Notes under the pieces: generated by a model
What the model was told of the DNA's origin: nothing
Seen by the model: only the letters and a program-made list of their open reading frames with translations
The model's database searches: none
Origin: Peribolospora baueri
Taxonomy: Eukaryota > Basidiomycota > Peribolosporomycetes > Peribolosporales > Peribolosporaceae
Reading direction: 5' to 3'
Assembly: GCA_029717555.1 (NCBI GenBank)
Contig: JAMDHS010000088.1
Location: forward strand, 19,411 to 83,410
DNA length: 64,000 nt
Program-made: the position numbers and the translations under genes
Shown here: piece by piece, positions 1 through 10,663 of the stretch
Numbering within the stretch: position 1 is the first letter of the stretch
How the letters are laid out: each line of letters starts with the position of its first letter

Positions 1-328
1 ACCGGCGACGACGTCGGGGAGGTGGCGGAGGATGTCGATGAGGATTGGAAGCGCGATCGGGAGGCGACCTCGGGTCGCCGACTCGCCGTGCCAACGCTTG
101 ATACCCTGGACGAGCCGTTCGACCGACGGTGCTGAGAGGGCGGAGGCGTCCAGGCCGAGGGTCGACGTGCCACGATCGGAGGGCGGCGAGGGACGATTTG
201 ATGGACCGGGCCGATTGCCTTGGGGGGAGGGAGACGACCCATTGCTGCACGTGAGCAAGCTGGGCGAGGAAGATCGCCTCGTCGCCTTCCGTCTCCGCGG
301 CCACCTGTGGAGGCATCACCACTTGGTC

Positions 329-579
329 GTGCACGTCGACAACGAGCAGGTCCGCCTCGGCCTCCTATCCGGCTGTTCCCGTCACCCCTCGCCCCAAGCG
401 GTCATCCGCGAGATCTTCCTCGCAGCCGCCCAGGGGAATTCACGTTCGAACCCGTCCGGGTCACGAGCCAGGCGAACGTCTTAGCCGATTCGCTTTCCCG
501 GTTCGAGTTCGCTAAGGTCGCCGCGCTCTTCCCTTCGGCTTTTTCGCAGCTCCGGCTCTACCACCTCCCCCTCCTCTAG
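329..579 (+). pseudogene. DIRS-like retroelement RNase H fragment
   Basis: Translation in two plus-strand frames gives an RNase H-like stretch: VVHVDNEQVRLGL followed by CSRHPSPQAVIREIFLAAAQ in frame 2. After a frameshift near 435 it continues in frame 1 with FEPVRVTSQANVLADSLSRF and ends at the TAG at 577-579. The DN.xV...NVLADxLSR pattern is characteristic of the RNase H region that follows reverse transcriptase in DIRS-type elements. The matching reverse transcriptase lies immediately beyond but on the opposite strand, so this piece is inverted relative to it or comes from a second copy. Frameshifted and truncated, hence a relic. Positions 1-328 show only weak continuation of the same open frame. 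Confidence 0.6.
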
Positions 580-2246
580 GGCTGGTTTTGGAACGCGGTA
601 CCGGCCGGGCCCTGAACGACGCAGAGCGCAACCGACCGCATCGTATAGTTGGCGACAGAAAGCGCGGCCGAGGGGATGACGCGGCAGGCCCAGTTGAGAA
701 GGCCAGCGACGGACTGCAGTTCGGCGGCAGTAGCGGTGCGTCGCACCTGGATATCGTAGAGCAGCGCCGAGGTGCGATCGCGTTTTTCGGGTGATAAACG
801 CATCACCATGGAGGGCACGTCGAACTCGATGCCGAGGACCTCGACTGTCTGCCCAAAGAAGGTTTTCTTCTCGGAGATAACGAGACCGAGAGCGAGAGCA
901 ACGCCTTGGAGGAAGGTAAGAGCCGTGCGGACCGCGTTGCCGTCGGTCGTCGCGCCGAAGTTGTCGTCGAGGTAGTGGGAGACGACGAGGCCGAACGAGT
1001 CGAGGATCCAGTGGAAAGCTTCAGCGACGAGGTTGAAGATGAACGGGCTCGATTTCCCTCCGAAGGAGAGGCAGTGATCGTTTTAGAGCTGACCGCCGAG
1101 CTCGAAACCGAAGAGAGGGGAGTTGGAGATATCGAGAGGGAGTTGTCGAAAAGCGTCCGTGAGGTCCGACTTCCAGATGAACGCGGCGGGACCGTAGGAG
1201 CGGAGATAGTCGCATAGAGCGTCGAGGGACTCGTACTGTAAGGAAGAAACCGCGTCGGAGGGGATGCCGTCGTTGATGGAAGGCCGGTTGGGGTGGCGAG
1301 GGTGGGAGAGGTGATGAATAACGCGCCATCCTGACCCGTAGGGCTTGGGAACGACGCCGATCGGGGAGCAGACGAGGCCCGGAGTGTCGTGAACGACCCG
1401 TGAGATCTGACCGGCAGCCAGGCGGGCGCTTGTCCGGGCGCGGACGACCTGGAGGACGTCCGTTGACATGGGGAGGTTGGGGGAGGGTCGGCGGCCCTTG
1501 TGACGAAGCGGCCCGCTGTAACCGACCTTGGCTCCATGTCGCATGAGTCCGAGTAGCTGTGTGACGAACAGCTGGTCGGGGTAGTCGGCGAGGAGCGCTT
1601 CCCAGACGGCGGTGCAGGGGGAGCTGCGCATCGCTGGCTGAGAGTCGGGGTCGAAAAGAGGGAAGTCGACTTTGGTGTTTGGGCGGGCCGGCGGGAGGCG
1701 ACGCGGGAGGGAGAGGAGGAGCGTTGTCCAAGCATCAACGTCGTCGGGTGGCGGGAAGCCAGTCAACGGAGAGCCGGAAGAGTTGTAGGAACCTCGCTGA
1801 AAGGCGAAATCGGGGAGACGTAGGAGTCGAAAGAGGTGTGGGGACCTGGGTGATGGGTGGTGTGGAAACCGGTCCAGGCGTCGGCGTCGTCGGGTGGCGG
1901 GAAGCCAGTCGCCGGGAGAGCCGGACGAGGCGTAGGAACCTCGCGGAAAGGCGGTGTTGGAACCGGGGAGGCGTAGGTAGAAACCGGTCAAAGCGTCGGC
2001 GTCGTCCGGTGGCGGGAAGCCGGTCACTGGGGGGGCCGGACGAGGTGTAGAAACCTCGCTGAAAGACGGTGAAGAGGAGGCGACGACTTGCAAGCGAGCG
2101 ACCGCGGAGGGGGAGCGACGGCTTGTAGGCGAGCGGTCTGAGGACACGATTTTGGAGAATTGAGGGACGCTGACCCGCGAGTCGTGTACCGTGAAACGCC
2201 CGTCCTCGATAGCGAGGCGCTTGTCGGAAAGGGCCGCTTTGCCCAT
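576..2246 (-). pseudogene. DIRS-like reverse transcriptase, interrupted by one stop
   Basis: One minus-strand frame runs from 2246 to 576 broken by a single in-frame TAA (1083-1085). Upstream of the stop are SPIGVVPKPYGSGWRVIHHL and SDLTDAFRQLPL, the fingers/palm motifs of reverse transcriptase. Directly after the stop the same frame gives HYLDDNFGA, the YxDD-type catalytic box, then LTFLQGVALALGLVISEKK and the connection region ending AALSVANYTMRSVALCVVQ. The order fits DIRS/tyrosine-recombinase retroelements rather than Ty3 or Ty1, because no integrase or aspartic protease motifs are linked to it. The proline/serine-rich N-terminal third is built from imperfect repeats. No intact start is obvious; the frame upstream of 2246 is open in shifted frames. 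Probably non-functional unless the stop is read through. Confidence 0.7.
1738..2065 (-). repeat. Three imperfect tandem repeats in the retroelement ORF
   Basis: The plus-strand motif gtcgtcgggtggcgggaagc recurs at about 1740, 1887 and 2006. Each copy is followed by a related block containing agagccgga and gtaggaacctcgc. On the coding (minus) strand each copy encodes a G-(F/W)-x-P-P-x-D-D-like segment plus RGSY/SGSP. The copies differ in length by some 25 nt, so the array diverged after duplication. Confidence 0.7.
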
Positions 2247-2535
2247 GATGTGCGAGTCGGGGCTGGCGATAGCGGGGCTTGCTGTGGGAAAAAGCGTAGA
2301 CGGGGCCTGTGCTTGCGCGGCCGGGATGAGCGTCGGCCGGGCTGGCGTGGGGTGATGGGGATCGCCGCAGGGAAGGGCAGGGGATGTGTCGGAGGTGGAG
2401 TAGCCGGGTCGGGTTGGGGGAGGGGCGGTAGCTGCTGAGCGGCTCGCTGTGAGCGCATCTCGGCGACGAGGTCCTGGAGCTGATCAAGCTTTGCTTCGAC
2501 GGCAGCGAGCTTGTCCGGGCTGTCGTCCTGGCGGC

Positions 2536-2724
2536 TTAGCTCTGCTGCTCCCTCTGGTCGTCTTCACCGGGGACGTCGGTGGGTTCGGGCTCGGGGCAGG
2601 TGTCGCGACACGTAGCGCAGTGCCAGTAGCCATTCTTCGGTGTCGAGACGCTCTTGCGGAAGTACCGCTTGGGGTAGGTGTTCTTGCACCGACGGCAGGT
2701 GCGCGTAGTCCGAACCGGGGCCAT
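2536..2724 (-). CDS. Short Cys-rich protein at the 5' side of the DIRS-like element
   Basis: A 62-residue minus-strand ORF starts MAPVRTTRTCRRCKNTYPKR and contains two CxxC pairs (CRRC near residue 10 and CATC near residue 36, followed by RDTC), a zinc-ribbon-like pattern. It lies on the same strand and upstream of the reverse transcriptase, so it is plausibly the gag-like ORF1, or its N-terminal exon, of that element. After the stop the sequence stays open in other frames towards the reverse transcriptase. I do not recognise a named family, and the element assignment rests on position only. Confidence 0.4.
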   Translation of the reverse strand: MAPVRTTRTCRRCKNTYPKRYFRKSVSTPKNGYWHCATCRDTCPEPEPTDVPGEDDQREQQS

Positions 2725-2762
2725 TCGGGGGGGAACAAGACGGGGGTGAGGGGAAAAAGCAA

Positions 2763-3456
2763 GGCAGTACTAGAGGGAGAGGCCAGAAGGGCTAAAGCAT
2801 AGATGAAGGAGAGGAAGAGGAGGAGGAGGGAGTGGAGACGACGCGCGCAGAGCAGAGGGCGCGACGAAACATCACGTGACCAAGATTAATTCATCATTCC
2901 ATCTTGTTCGTTCCTGCTGCGGTCGTCCTCCGCATTGCGAACCTCGGGCACAGCGTCGAGGCGGGGAAGGGAGACAGACCCGAGCAGGCACGCCCATCTG
3001 CGCTGCGCTACCGGAGACGACACGACGGACGGACAGGAACGCGTTCGTTGGGCTATCGACGCGATCACTAGACCTACCCTGACGACCGACCGACCGAGAC
3101 GCAGGCGTTCCTCGCCCATCCACTAGCATTGGCTGGCCTCAGCGCTCGCCTCGCCAGCCCATTGGCACTACCACCTTGGGTCCGCCCGCGCACGGGCCAC
3201 CCGAAGCCGAAGTCGAAGCCGACCAGGTACAAGAAAGGACGGAAGGGAGGACGAGGAGTGGACGATGGGGGGTAGGGAAGAAGGCTTAAAAGGACGGTTG
3301 TCCTCCGCCCTTTTTTTCCCTCTTTCCTTCCTCACGACAGCCCCAGCCCTTGTCACTGTACTCTAGCCCTCCCTCGCTCGTCCTTCGCCCTCCTCCACGG
3401 CTCTGTCGCTCTCCAAAATGAAGGCGCCGACTCTCCTCATTCGCCCCTTCGACGAC
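2763..3456. other. Intergenic, no supported gene
   Basis: Only short overlapping ORFs on both strands and no recognisable protein. A pyrimidine-rich stretch (about 3300-3420) with a TTTAAAAG-like sequence near 3286 could belong to the promoter/leader of the downstream LYS1-like gene. Confidence 0.5.
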
Positions 3457-3584
3457 GACGCTCACGCCCCTTCTCTTCTCTGTTCTGCTCTGCTCCACTT
3501 TCGTCCTTCTCCCCCCAGGTCGACGCTCACCCCCCTCTCTTCTCTGTTCTGCTCTGCTCCACTTTCTTCCTTCTCCTCCCAGGT
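3457..3584 (+). repeat. 64-bp direct tandem duplication with polypyrimidine tract and CAG
   Basis: Two near-identical copies (3457-3520 and 3521-3584) each run from cgacgctcac through ctgttctgctctgctccac to a C/T-rich stretch ending cccag. Each copy looks like a 3' splice site, so the unit may have duplicated an acceptor. It lies about 300 bp before the first recognisable LYS1-like exon. Confidence 0.75.
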
Positions 3585-3886
3585 CGCCGCCATCATCGCT
3601 CTCGTCGCGAACGCCGTCGGGCATCCCAAGCGCAGCGAGACCGATACCGGCACCTTTTCAAACGCCAGGGAGATCAGTCCGGTCAGTGCAAGAACGAAAT
3701 TTGCTATGGACATGGATATGTCTCGTAGCCGCTCGTCATGACCCGTCTCATCTCGGCAACGCCAATGATTTCTGAAGGGCCTGGCATCACAGATCCTCCT
3801 GTCTTACGACAATTCCAGCGCATATACCTACCGCGTCGGTCGTTCGCCAGGTCGAGATCCTGGTATTTTGTCCGATGTAGGCAGAA

Positions 3887-5250
<1,364 letters not shown>

Positions 5251-6618
5251 CAAGCTGCTACACGCCTAAGGCTGGGTTCCTGGAGACGAGAGCCTGTCCA
5301 ACGTGCTGCAAAGGTATAGATAACGGTCGACTGAGCGCCTACGACGAGAAGTGATTCCGGCTCGTAGGCCTCGTGCAGGTCCACCATCGTTTTCACATCC
5401 ACACTCCCCTTCCGGACCCCCCAACCCCTTCTGCCCGTCCTCCAAGATGCCCAGGTTGCCCATCAACGTCAACCCTTCGTCCATCCCTCTCAGCTCCCCT
5501 CTCCTTCACAGCCGTCTCTCGCACCCTTTGGACGACATTCGCACAAATGTTGTAGTTTATGCATGCATGTCCTATTCATCTAGGGTATGAACAGCCTGTC
5601 AGATGTTTTGTACGAATGTTGTGCACGGGGAAAGGGGGAGGAGTATGGAGACCAATTAGGTAGGCACTGAGCGTATCGATTTATGAGAAGGTGCCTCGAT
5701 GCCCTCACAGTTGCAACCTGACTATCTAGAGAGCATTGTGTGGCTTGTGTAAGAAAGAGACTCACCCTTTCTAGACAGAGGGAAAAAAAAGTATTTCTTA
5801 GATTGGTCGATGGGACAGTAAAAAAAGTTCGCGACGTGACCATCACTTTTCCAGTAACGGCCTGCATTGGAAAAATCCTCTTGGGCAATGAAAAAGATTT
5901 TGGGGCTACCAGAAGGTCGTAAATTTTATGCGCATGAACTTCTTTCTCAAAAGTCTGCTAGCAGGCAGTCGAACCCTGAACTCTTGTGGATGGGCCGATC
6001 ACCTCTCACTCAGTTCATTGTAATTATCTGCTATTGGTAGTTCAGGGAATATATTATTCACACAGTGCGCGTATGCCCGCCGGAGCTCAAAAATGGACCG
6101 ATTTATTTTGTGATCGACGACGTAGCCGTCAGTGAGACAGATCAAACTTGTACGTCTCCTTCCCGTGAGGTTGAAAAAAAAAACCATTTTGTTTCTCAGC
6201 GTGAGCATTACGTGACACGAAAAAACTGAGAGCAGATGGAATTTGCAACCATCGGATTTTTAATGACGTTGACTGGATGAGTGAATGGACTGTTCGTATT
6301 TTATGGCTCGGCGAGATGGTGGGAGACGGATTTCGTGTTTGTGCCAGTGTGGTAAAGCTACTACATATGGAAGTGTTGCGAAATGTCGGGCCAGTGGCCA
6401 GTAGAATTGTGGGCGCTGTCGGGTAGACTGATTCCCCGACTGCATACAGACGAGGACGTTTAGGAACGATATTATCCGAAAGGTGGAGAAGATACGGTTG
6501 CCCATGCACATAACGTTGATGTCAGTGTCATGCTCTCTTCTCTTCCTGAAAAAAAAAAGAAAAAAAAAAAAACAGTAATCAAGTTGTCCACATGTAGGGA
6601 CGAGGGCATATAGGTCTC
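5251..6618. other. Intergenic, lower-GC than average, no supported gene
   Basis: Contains short ORFs without family resemblance and several A-runs (5785, 6172, 6548-6572). A degenerate tRNA-like B-box (5967-5975, minus strand) was examined and not accepted. Confidence 0.5.
6522..6546 (+). repeat. Direct repeat flanking the Ty3-like remnant (left copy)
   Basis: About 25 nt containing cagtgtcatgctctcttctc occurs here and again at about 8854-8878, just beyond the last recognisable integrase codons of the Ty3-like element. The pair could be what remains of LTR ends or an insertion-associated duplication. Confidence 0.55.

Positions 6619-6692
<74 letters not shown>
6619..6692 (+). repeat. (ATT)n microsatellite, about 24 units
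   Basis: An uninterrupted TTA/ATT trinucleotide run of about 74 nt. It is bracketed by a second short direct repeat: gacgagggcat followed by (a/t)tagg just before (about 6599-6615) and just after (about 6698-6714) the array. Confidence 0.95.
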
Positions 6693-6843
6693 GTAATGGA
6701 CGAGGGCATTTAGGAATCAGCCGAAGGGTGGGGTTCTGAGGACTTCCTCAGCCAGCTCCGACATGTCCACCTGACGCAGCCCGCCAATTTCAGGGCTGGA
6801 CGGGTCAAGGTGGCCCACGCCATCTCCTTCCTCCGACGAGCTG

Positions 6844-8830
6844 ATGAGGACGAGCGAGCCGGGCAAGCTCGACGAACTCATCGGAGCCTGCCTCCGCATC
6901 GACAACCGCATCAACGCGCGGAGGCAGGAGCGCCAGCTTGCCGGAGATGGAGGAAGAGGAGCTGAGAAGACGGTCAGGGGGAAGGGAGGCCTTGGAGGGG
7001 CCCGCGCCGCTGCCACGCTCGTCAGCCGGGTCGGCAGACAGGACGATGCCGGGCAGCGGCCAGGTGGAATGGTAGAAGCGGTTGAGTAAGGAAGCGTTAT
7101 CAGGAGCAGGGGTTGTGCTTCGCATGCGGCAGGAAGGGGCACGTCTCGAAGGAGTACTCGACGAGGGGCAGCAAGGGGCACGATGAAGCCGGCAGCGGCG
7201 AAGGTGAATGCGGTGTACGAAGTCACCAAGGGCGAGGGATCGAACTCTGTCTCTCTCTCGTCGCCGCGAGCCCAGCCGGAGGGCAGCCCGCTGCTGTTCA
7301 CGACCGTCAAGATTCAGGGACACCGGGCGACCATCCCCACTAAGGCGCTGGTCGACTGCGCCGCGTCCATGAATTTCATCTCCGAAGACTTTGTTCGGGC
7401 GCGCTCGTTGCGCATACTTGCTCAACGAGCCAGTTCCCGTCACCCCGTTCGGAGGAGCCGTGAAAGAAGCCCCAACGCTCACTGAAGCGTGCCGAGCCCG
7501 AGTAAGGCTCGCAGGAAGTCCGCGGTCGAGAGAGGCGACCTTCTTGGTTGCCCCGACGCGCGGCTAGGATCTTATGCTGAGTCTGCCGTTCCTCATCGAC
7601 AACGGGATTCAGCTGGACTTCGCCGTACCGGGATACCGGATCGACGGCGCGATGGTCGCGTTCGACCAACCGACGAGGCCAACGAATATTGAGGCACACG
7701 GGACGATGCGCTAGCCAGAGCTCAAGCGCCCCCCGATGTGCGATTCGTCTCGGCTCTCGAGTTCCAGCAGCCGTTGCAGCTGGAAGGACATGCCTGCGCG
7801 ACGTGCCTGGTCGTAGCTCCCAGGCTACGGCCAACGTCGTAGCGAATGTCGACGAAGACCCGGAAGACGCCCTAGGGGACGAGGATGAAATTCGCCCCCT
7901 CATCCCGTCCAAGCATCACGAGTTCGTGAGCGTCTTCTCGAAGGCGGAAGCGAGTCAGCTACCGCCAGTCACGGCCAGTCACGAAGAGCACGACGACCAT
8001 GTTCGCCGGTTCTGCAAAGCCTCAAGGCTGTTGGCTTGTACGCCAGTCCGAAGAGGCCGATTCAACCAGTCGAGTGCAGTGTCTCCGGGAGTGGAGGCAG
8101 TACTACGAAGGGAACGTCAGTGCAGTGTCTCCTGGAGTGGAGGCAGTACTGCGAAGGGGACGTCACGTCCGTCGAAGTCCTCAGCGATCACAAAGCGCTG
8201 ATGTGATTCGTCACGAAACGTCTTCTCAACCGCCGCCAAGCCCGGTGGGCTACCAAGCTCGCCGACTTCGATTTCACAATCAACTACCGGCCGGGCCTGG
8301 AGGGCGGCAAACCCGATGCATTGACGCGCAGGAGCGACGTCTATGAGGGGGGGCGACGCCGACGCGACCCATCAACGGCAAGACCCGCACGAAGGAGCTG
8401 AACTTTATGGCGCTGTTGCGGCCGGATCAGCTCAAGGCGGAAGCGAACGCGTTGGAGGTAGCGACGTTGACGACGGTCCCGGACGACATAATCTTGCTCG
8501 TCGAGGAGGCGCAAGCCAAGGACGAGAAGATTGCAGGATGGGTAGCCGAACCCGTAGCTCAGAAGCGACGAAGCTCAAGGGCAAAGGCTAGTCAGTAACC
8601 GAGTCGGGGGTGCTCCTCAGGAACGGCAAAGTTTTGGTGCCGGACACAGGAGACCTACGACTCAAGATTCTCCAGTCGAGGCACGACGCGAAGCTCGCTG
8701 GCCACCCGGGCCAGCGACGCACGTATTCGCTAGTGTCCGAACCAGCAGGACGACTGGACGGACCACCTCCCGCTCGCCGAGTTCGCGTACGATAACAAGA
8801 GCACCGGGTTCACCCGCGTCTGGAGGTGCG
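6844..8830 (+). pseudogene. Degenerate Ty3/gypsy-type retrotransposon
   Basis: Fragments appear in normal gag-pol order across shifting frames. 6844-7086 is a gag C-terminus (GKLDELIGACLRIDNRINAR). 7113 onward is a nucleocapsid knuckle CFACGRKGHVSKEY whose last Cys is replaced by Tyr. About 7340-7395 is an aspartic-protease segment (ALVDCAASMNFIS, with DCA in place of DSG/DTG). About 7850-7990 is the linker before reverse transcriptase (SKHHEFVSVFSKAEASQLPP). RNase H follows at about 8060-8345 (EVLSDHKALM, an in-frame TGA, then [20 protein letters not shown]) and an integrase HHCC-side segment at about 8640-8740 (LQSRHDAKLAGHPGQRRTY). A late integrase piece (DDWTDHLPLAEFAYDNKST) comes directly after. 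The reverse transcriptase and integrase catalytic core are essentially deleted. Cannot be autonomous. Confidence 0.8.
8073..8164 (+). repeat. 46-bp tandem duplication inside the Ty3-like RNase H region
   Basis: The unit starting agtgcagtgtctcc and ending aagggRacgtc is present twice (8073-8118 and 8119-8164) with a few mism­atches. Because 46 is not a multiple of three the duplication shifts the frame. Confidence 0.8.
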
Positions 8831-8853
8831 CGCTAGCCTAGAGGCGGTTGCTG

Positions 8854-8878
8854 TCAGTGTCATGCTCTCTTCTCTTTC
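8854..8878 (+). repeat. Direct repeat flanking the Ty3-like remnant (right copy)
   Basis: Right-hand copy of the sequence described at 6522-6546. It sits about 50 bp after the last integrase-like codons. Confidence 0.55.
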
Positions 8879-8986
8879 TTTCCGAAAACCCTGTTGTCCA
8901 ATGTCCACTTTTGTCGAAGAGGATTAAAGAGGCTGAAGATATTGGCAGCTTTGTAAGGGACACAGAAACGTCGTCATAGAAGTACA

Positions 8987-10475
8987 TTACGAAGTGGGGA
9001 GACGACTGGCCTTTTTAAGGGATTCGACGCGATGGCGCATTTCCGCCGCATTCTCCCCGATCCAACGAAGACTGTGGAGATGTGCGTTAAGAATAGTGGC
9101 CATTTGACTGATTGGCTCCTGGGTGGATCCGGGGCCTGACACGTCTGCAGGCGATTCCTCCGTTCCAGCCCCCGCGTGAGGAGCTGAGCGGGCGGTTGTA
9201 GCGCCGCCTGCGAGAGAGTTGACTTCGTCGACGATGAACGTCAGGTTGCGAGAAATGTCCGCGAGCTGGCCGTGCAAGCTTTCTGCCAATGCGTACCTGA
9301 CGAATGGGATGAAATGCTAGTTTAGTACAGCTCCTTTGAACCCGGATCCCAGCGCAGCTTGACGCTAGAAACACTCACGCTTCCTCTCTCTCAGCATCGG
9401 CAGCACCCATCGCCAGATCAACGCTGTCGCCTCCACTTCCCTGAAGGAGCTGATCTGCTTGTTTCTCATACGCCTCCAAGATCTTATCAAGGTCAGCCTG
9501 TTGACTCTCGACGTAGTCAAGGGACTGATCTATTTGCGACTGCGTCGACTCTGTCTGCGTTAGCGCGCTGTATAGGCGGGAAATCTGTCGAAGGTGAGCG
9601 AAATGAACAGTAGTGAGCATGCAGGTTGCTATTATAGAGACTGAAAGTCAGCCGGAAGGGCCGTGGTTCACCTCTCGTCCGTTTTTGACCAAGACCGCGT
9701 CCCATTCCGCAACCTCCTCAGCCTGGCTGGCAAACTCGCGCGTGCTCTCATCCAAATCCCTGGCCCACTTGTTAACGACTTCGTCCATGGTTTTGTTGCG
9801 GAGAGCGTTGAGAACCGGGGCAGTCCCGCCACCGAGCGGCTTAGCTGCTGATGTGCTGGTAGTACTTGCAAGAGCAGACGAAGTTACTGGCGTGCTTGTG
9901 GTACTTGCAAGGGCGGACGAAGTGCTCGGCGCAGTGCTCGCTGTTGCGCCGAAAGCACCAAACGGAGAGCTGACTGGGACGGACGCGACCCCACTCCCAG
10001 CAGTCTTACCCGCCAACGGCGCACTACTTCCAAACACATTCGACGTGTTCAGCGTGGTGTTACCCGCCGACAGTGTACCACTTCCAAACGAATTTGACGT
10101 GTTCAGCGTGCTGTTTGTCGCGGCACCAAAAGTGCCGAATGGAGAGGCGCTGGCCCCAGGCGTAGCCAAAGAGGAAGCAGGCGCTGCAGCCGAAGCAGAT
10201 GGCAAGCCGGAGGAGGCACCTCCACCAGTACCTGAATTAAAAAAACATCACCAAGGACGAAAAGAGAAGCATATAAGCAGGGCTAGGACGAAAGGAGAAG
10301 CATATAAGCAGGGCTCGGCAAGAGAGCGACAAGAGCTTGCTGGACGATGGACGCACCGGTTTGACCGAAAGCGCTGCCCCCGTTAAAAAGTGCTGTTGTA
10401 AGAGATACCCAGACAAGGGAATATAATAAGCATCTGTCGATGAAGAAGCTACATATGAAGCAACCACTTACACAT
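8987..10475 (-). CDS. NSP1: Nucleoporin NSP1/NUP62
   Basis: Exons complement(join(8987..9296,9379..9584,9672..10231,10357..10392,10472..10475)) encode 371 aa. The start ATG plus one base form a 4-nt first coding exon. The N-terminal half is Ser/Thr/Ala-rich with scattered FG motifs (SAFGQ, PFGTFG, NSFGSG, NVFGSS, PFGAFG). From about residue 180 it becomes the helical NSP1_C domain: MDEVVNKWARDLDESTREFA, QIDQSLDYVESQQADLDKIL, ALAESLHGQLADISRNLTFI. This domain forms the coiled-coil channel trimer (with NUP57/NUP49) and the cytoplasmic NUP82 complex in yeast, anchoring the permeability barrier. At 371 aa it is far shorter than yeast NSP1 and close to a minimal FG domain. It diverges from the armadillo gene across 188 bp. 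Confidence 0.9.
10254..10316 (+). repeat. 31-bp tandem duplication in an NSP1 intron
   Basis: Two copies of ggacgaaaRgagaagcatat followed by aagcagggct lie back to back within intron 2 of NSP1 (10232-10356). It has no coding effect. Confidence 0.8.
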
Positions 10476-10663
10476 TGTGCTTGCGCTGTGTGTGTGTCGG
10501 CTGAAGATGGTGTTCTCGGAGTGGAAGCGCGAGCGTCGATCAGGTCGAGTCTGCGCGCTGTAACCCTAACTGATATCCGCAATTGATCAGGAATGCTCGC
10601 TAAGGTGGTGACCGAACGACAATCTGGCACCAGACACTTGACAACCAAGCCGAAAGACAAAGG
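10476..10663. promoter_or_regulatory. Shared divergent promoter of NSP1 and the armadillo gene
   Basis: Only 188 bp separate the two start codons, so regulatory elements of both genes must lie here or within the genes. There is a short GT/CA run on either strand near 10488-10500. No clear TATA box is visible. Confidence 0.5.

Noticed and set aside
803-1738. 311-codon minus-strand ORF, Ser/Thr/Arg-rich
   Set aside because: Shadow frame of the reverse transcriptase; composition is that of a frame-shifted GC-rich coding region.
5930-6010. tRNA-like B-box (gggttcgactgcc on the minus strand)
   Set aside because: No consistent T-stem, anticodon stem or acceptor stem could be drawn around it.
6260-6709. 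149-codon ORF with a long Asn run
   Set aside because: Translation of the (ATT)n microsatellite; no protein family features.
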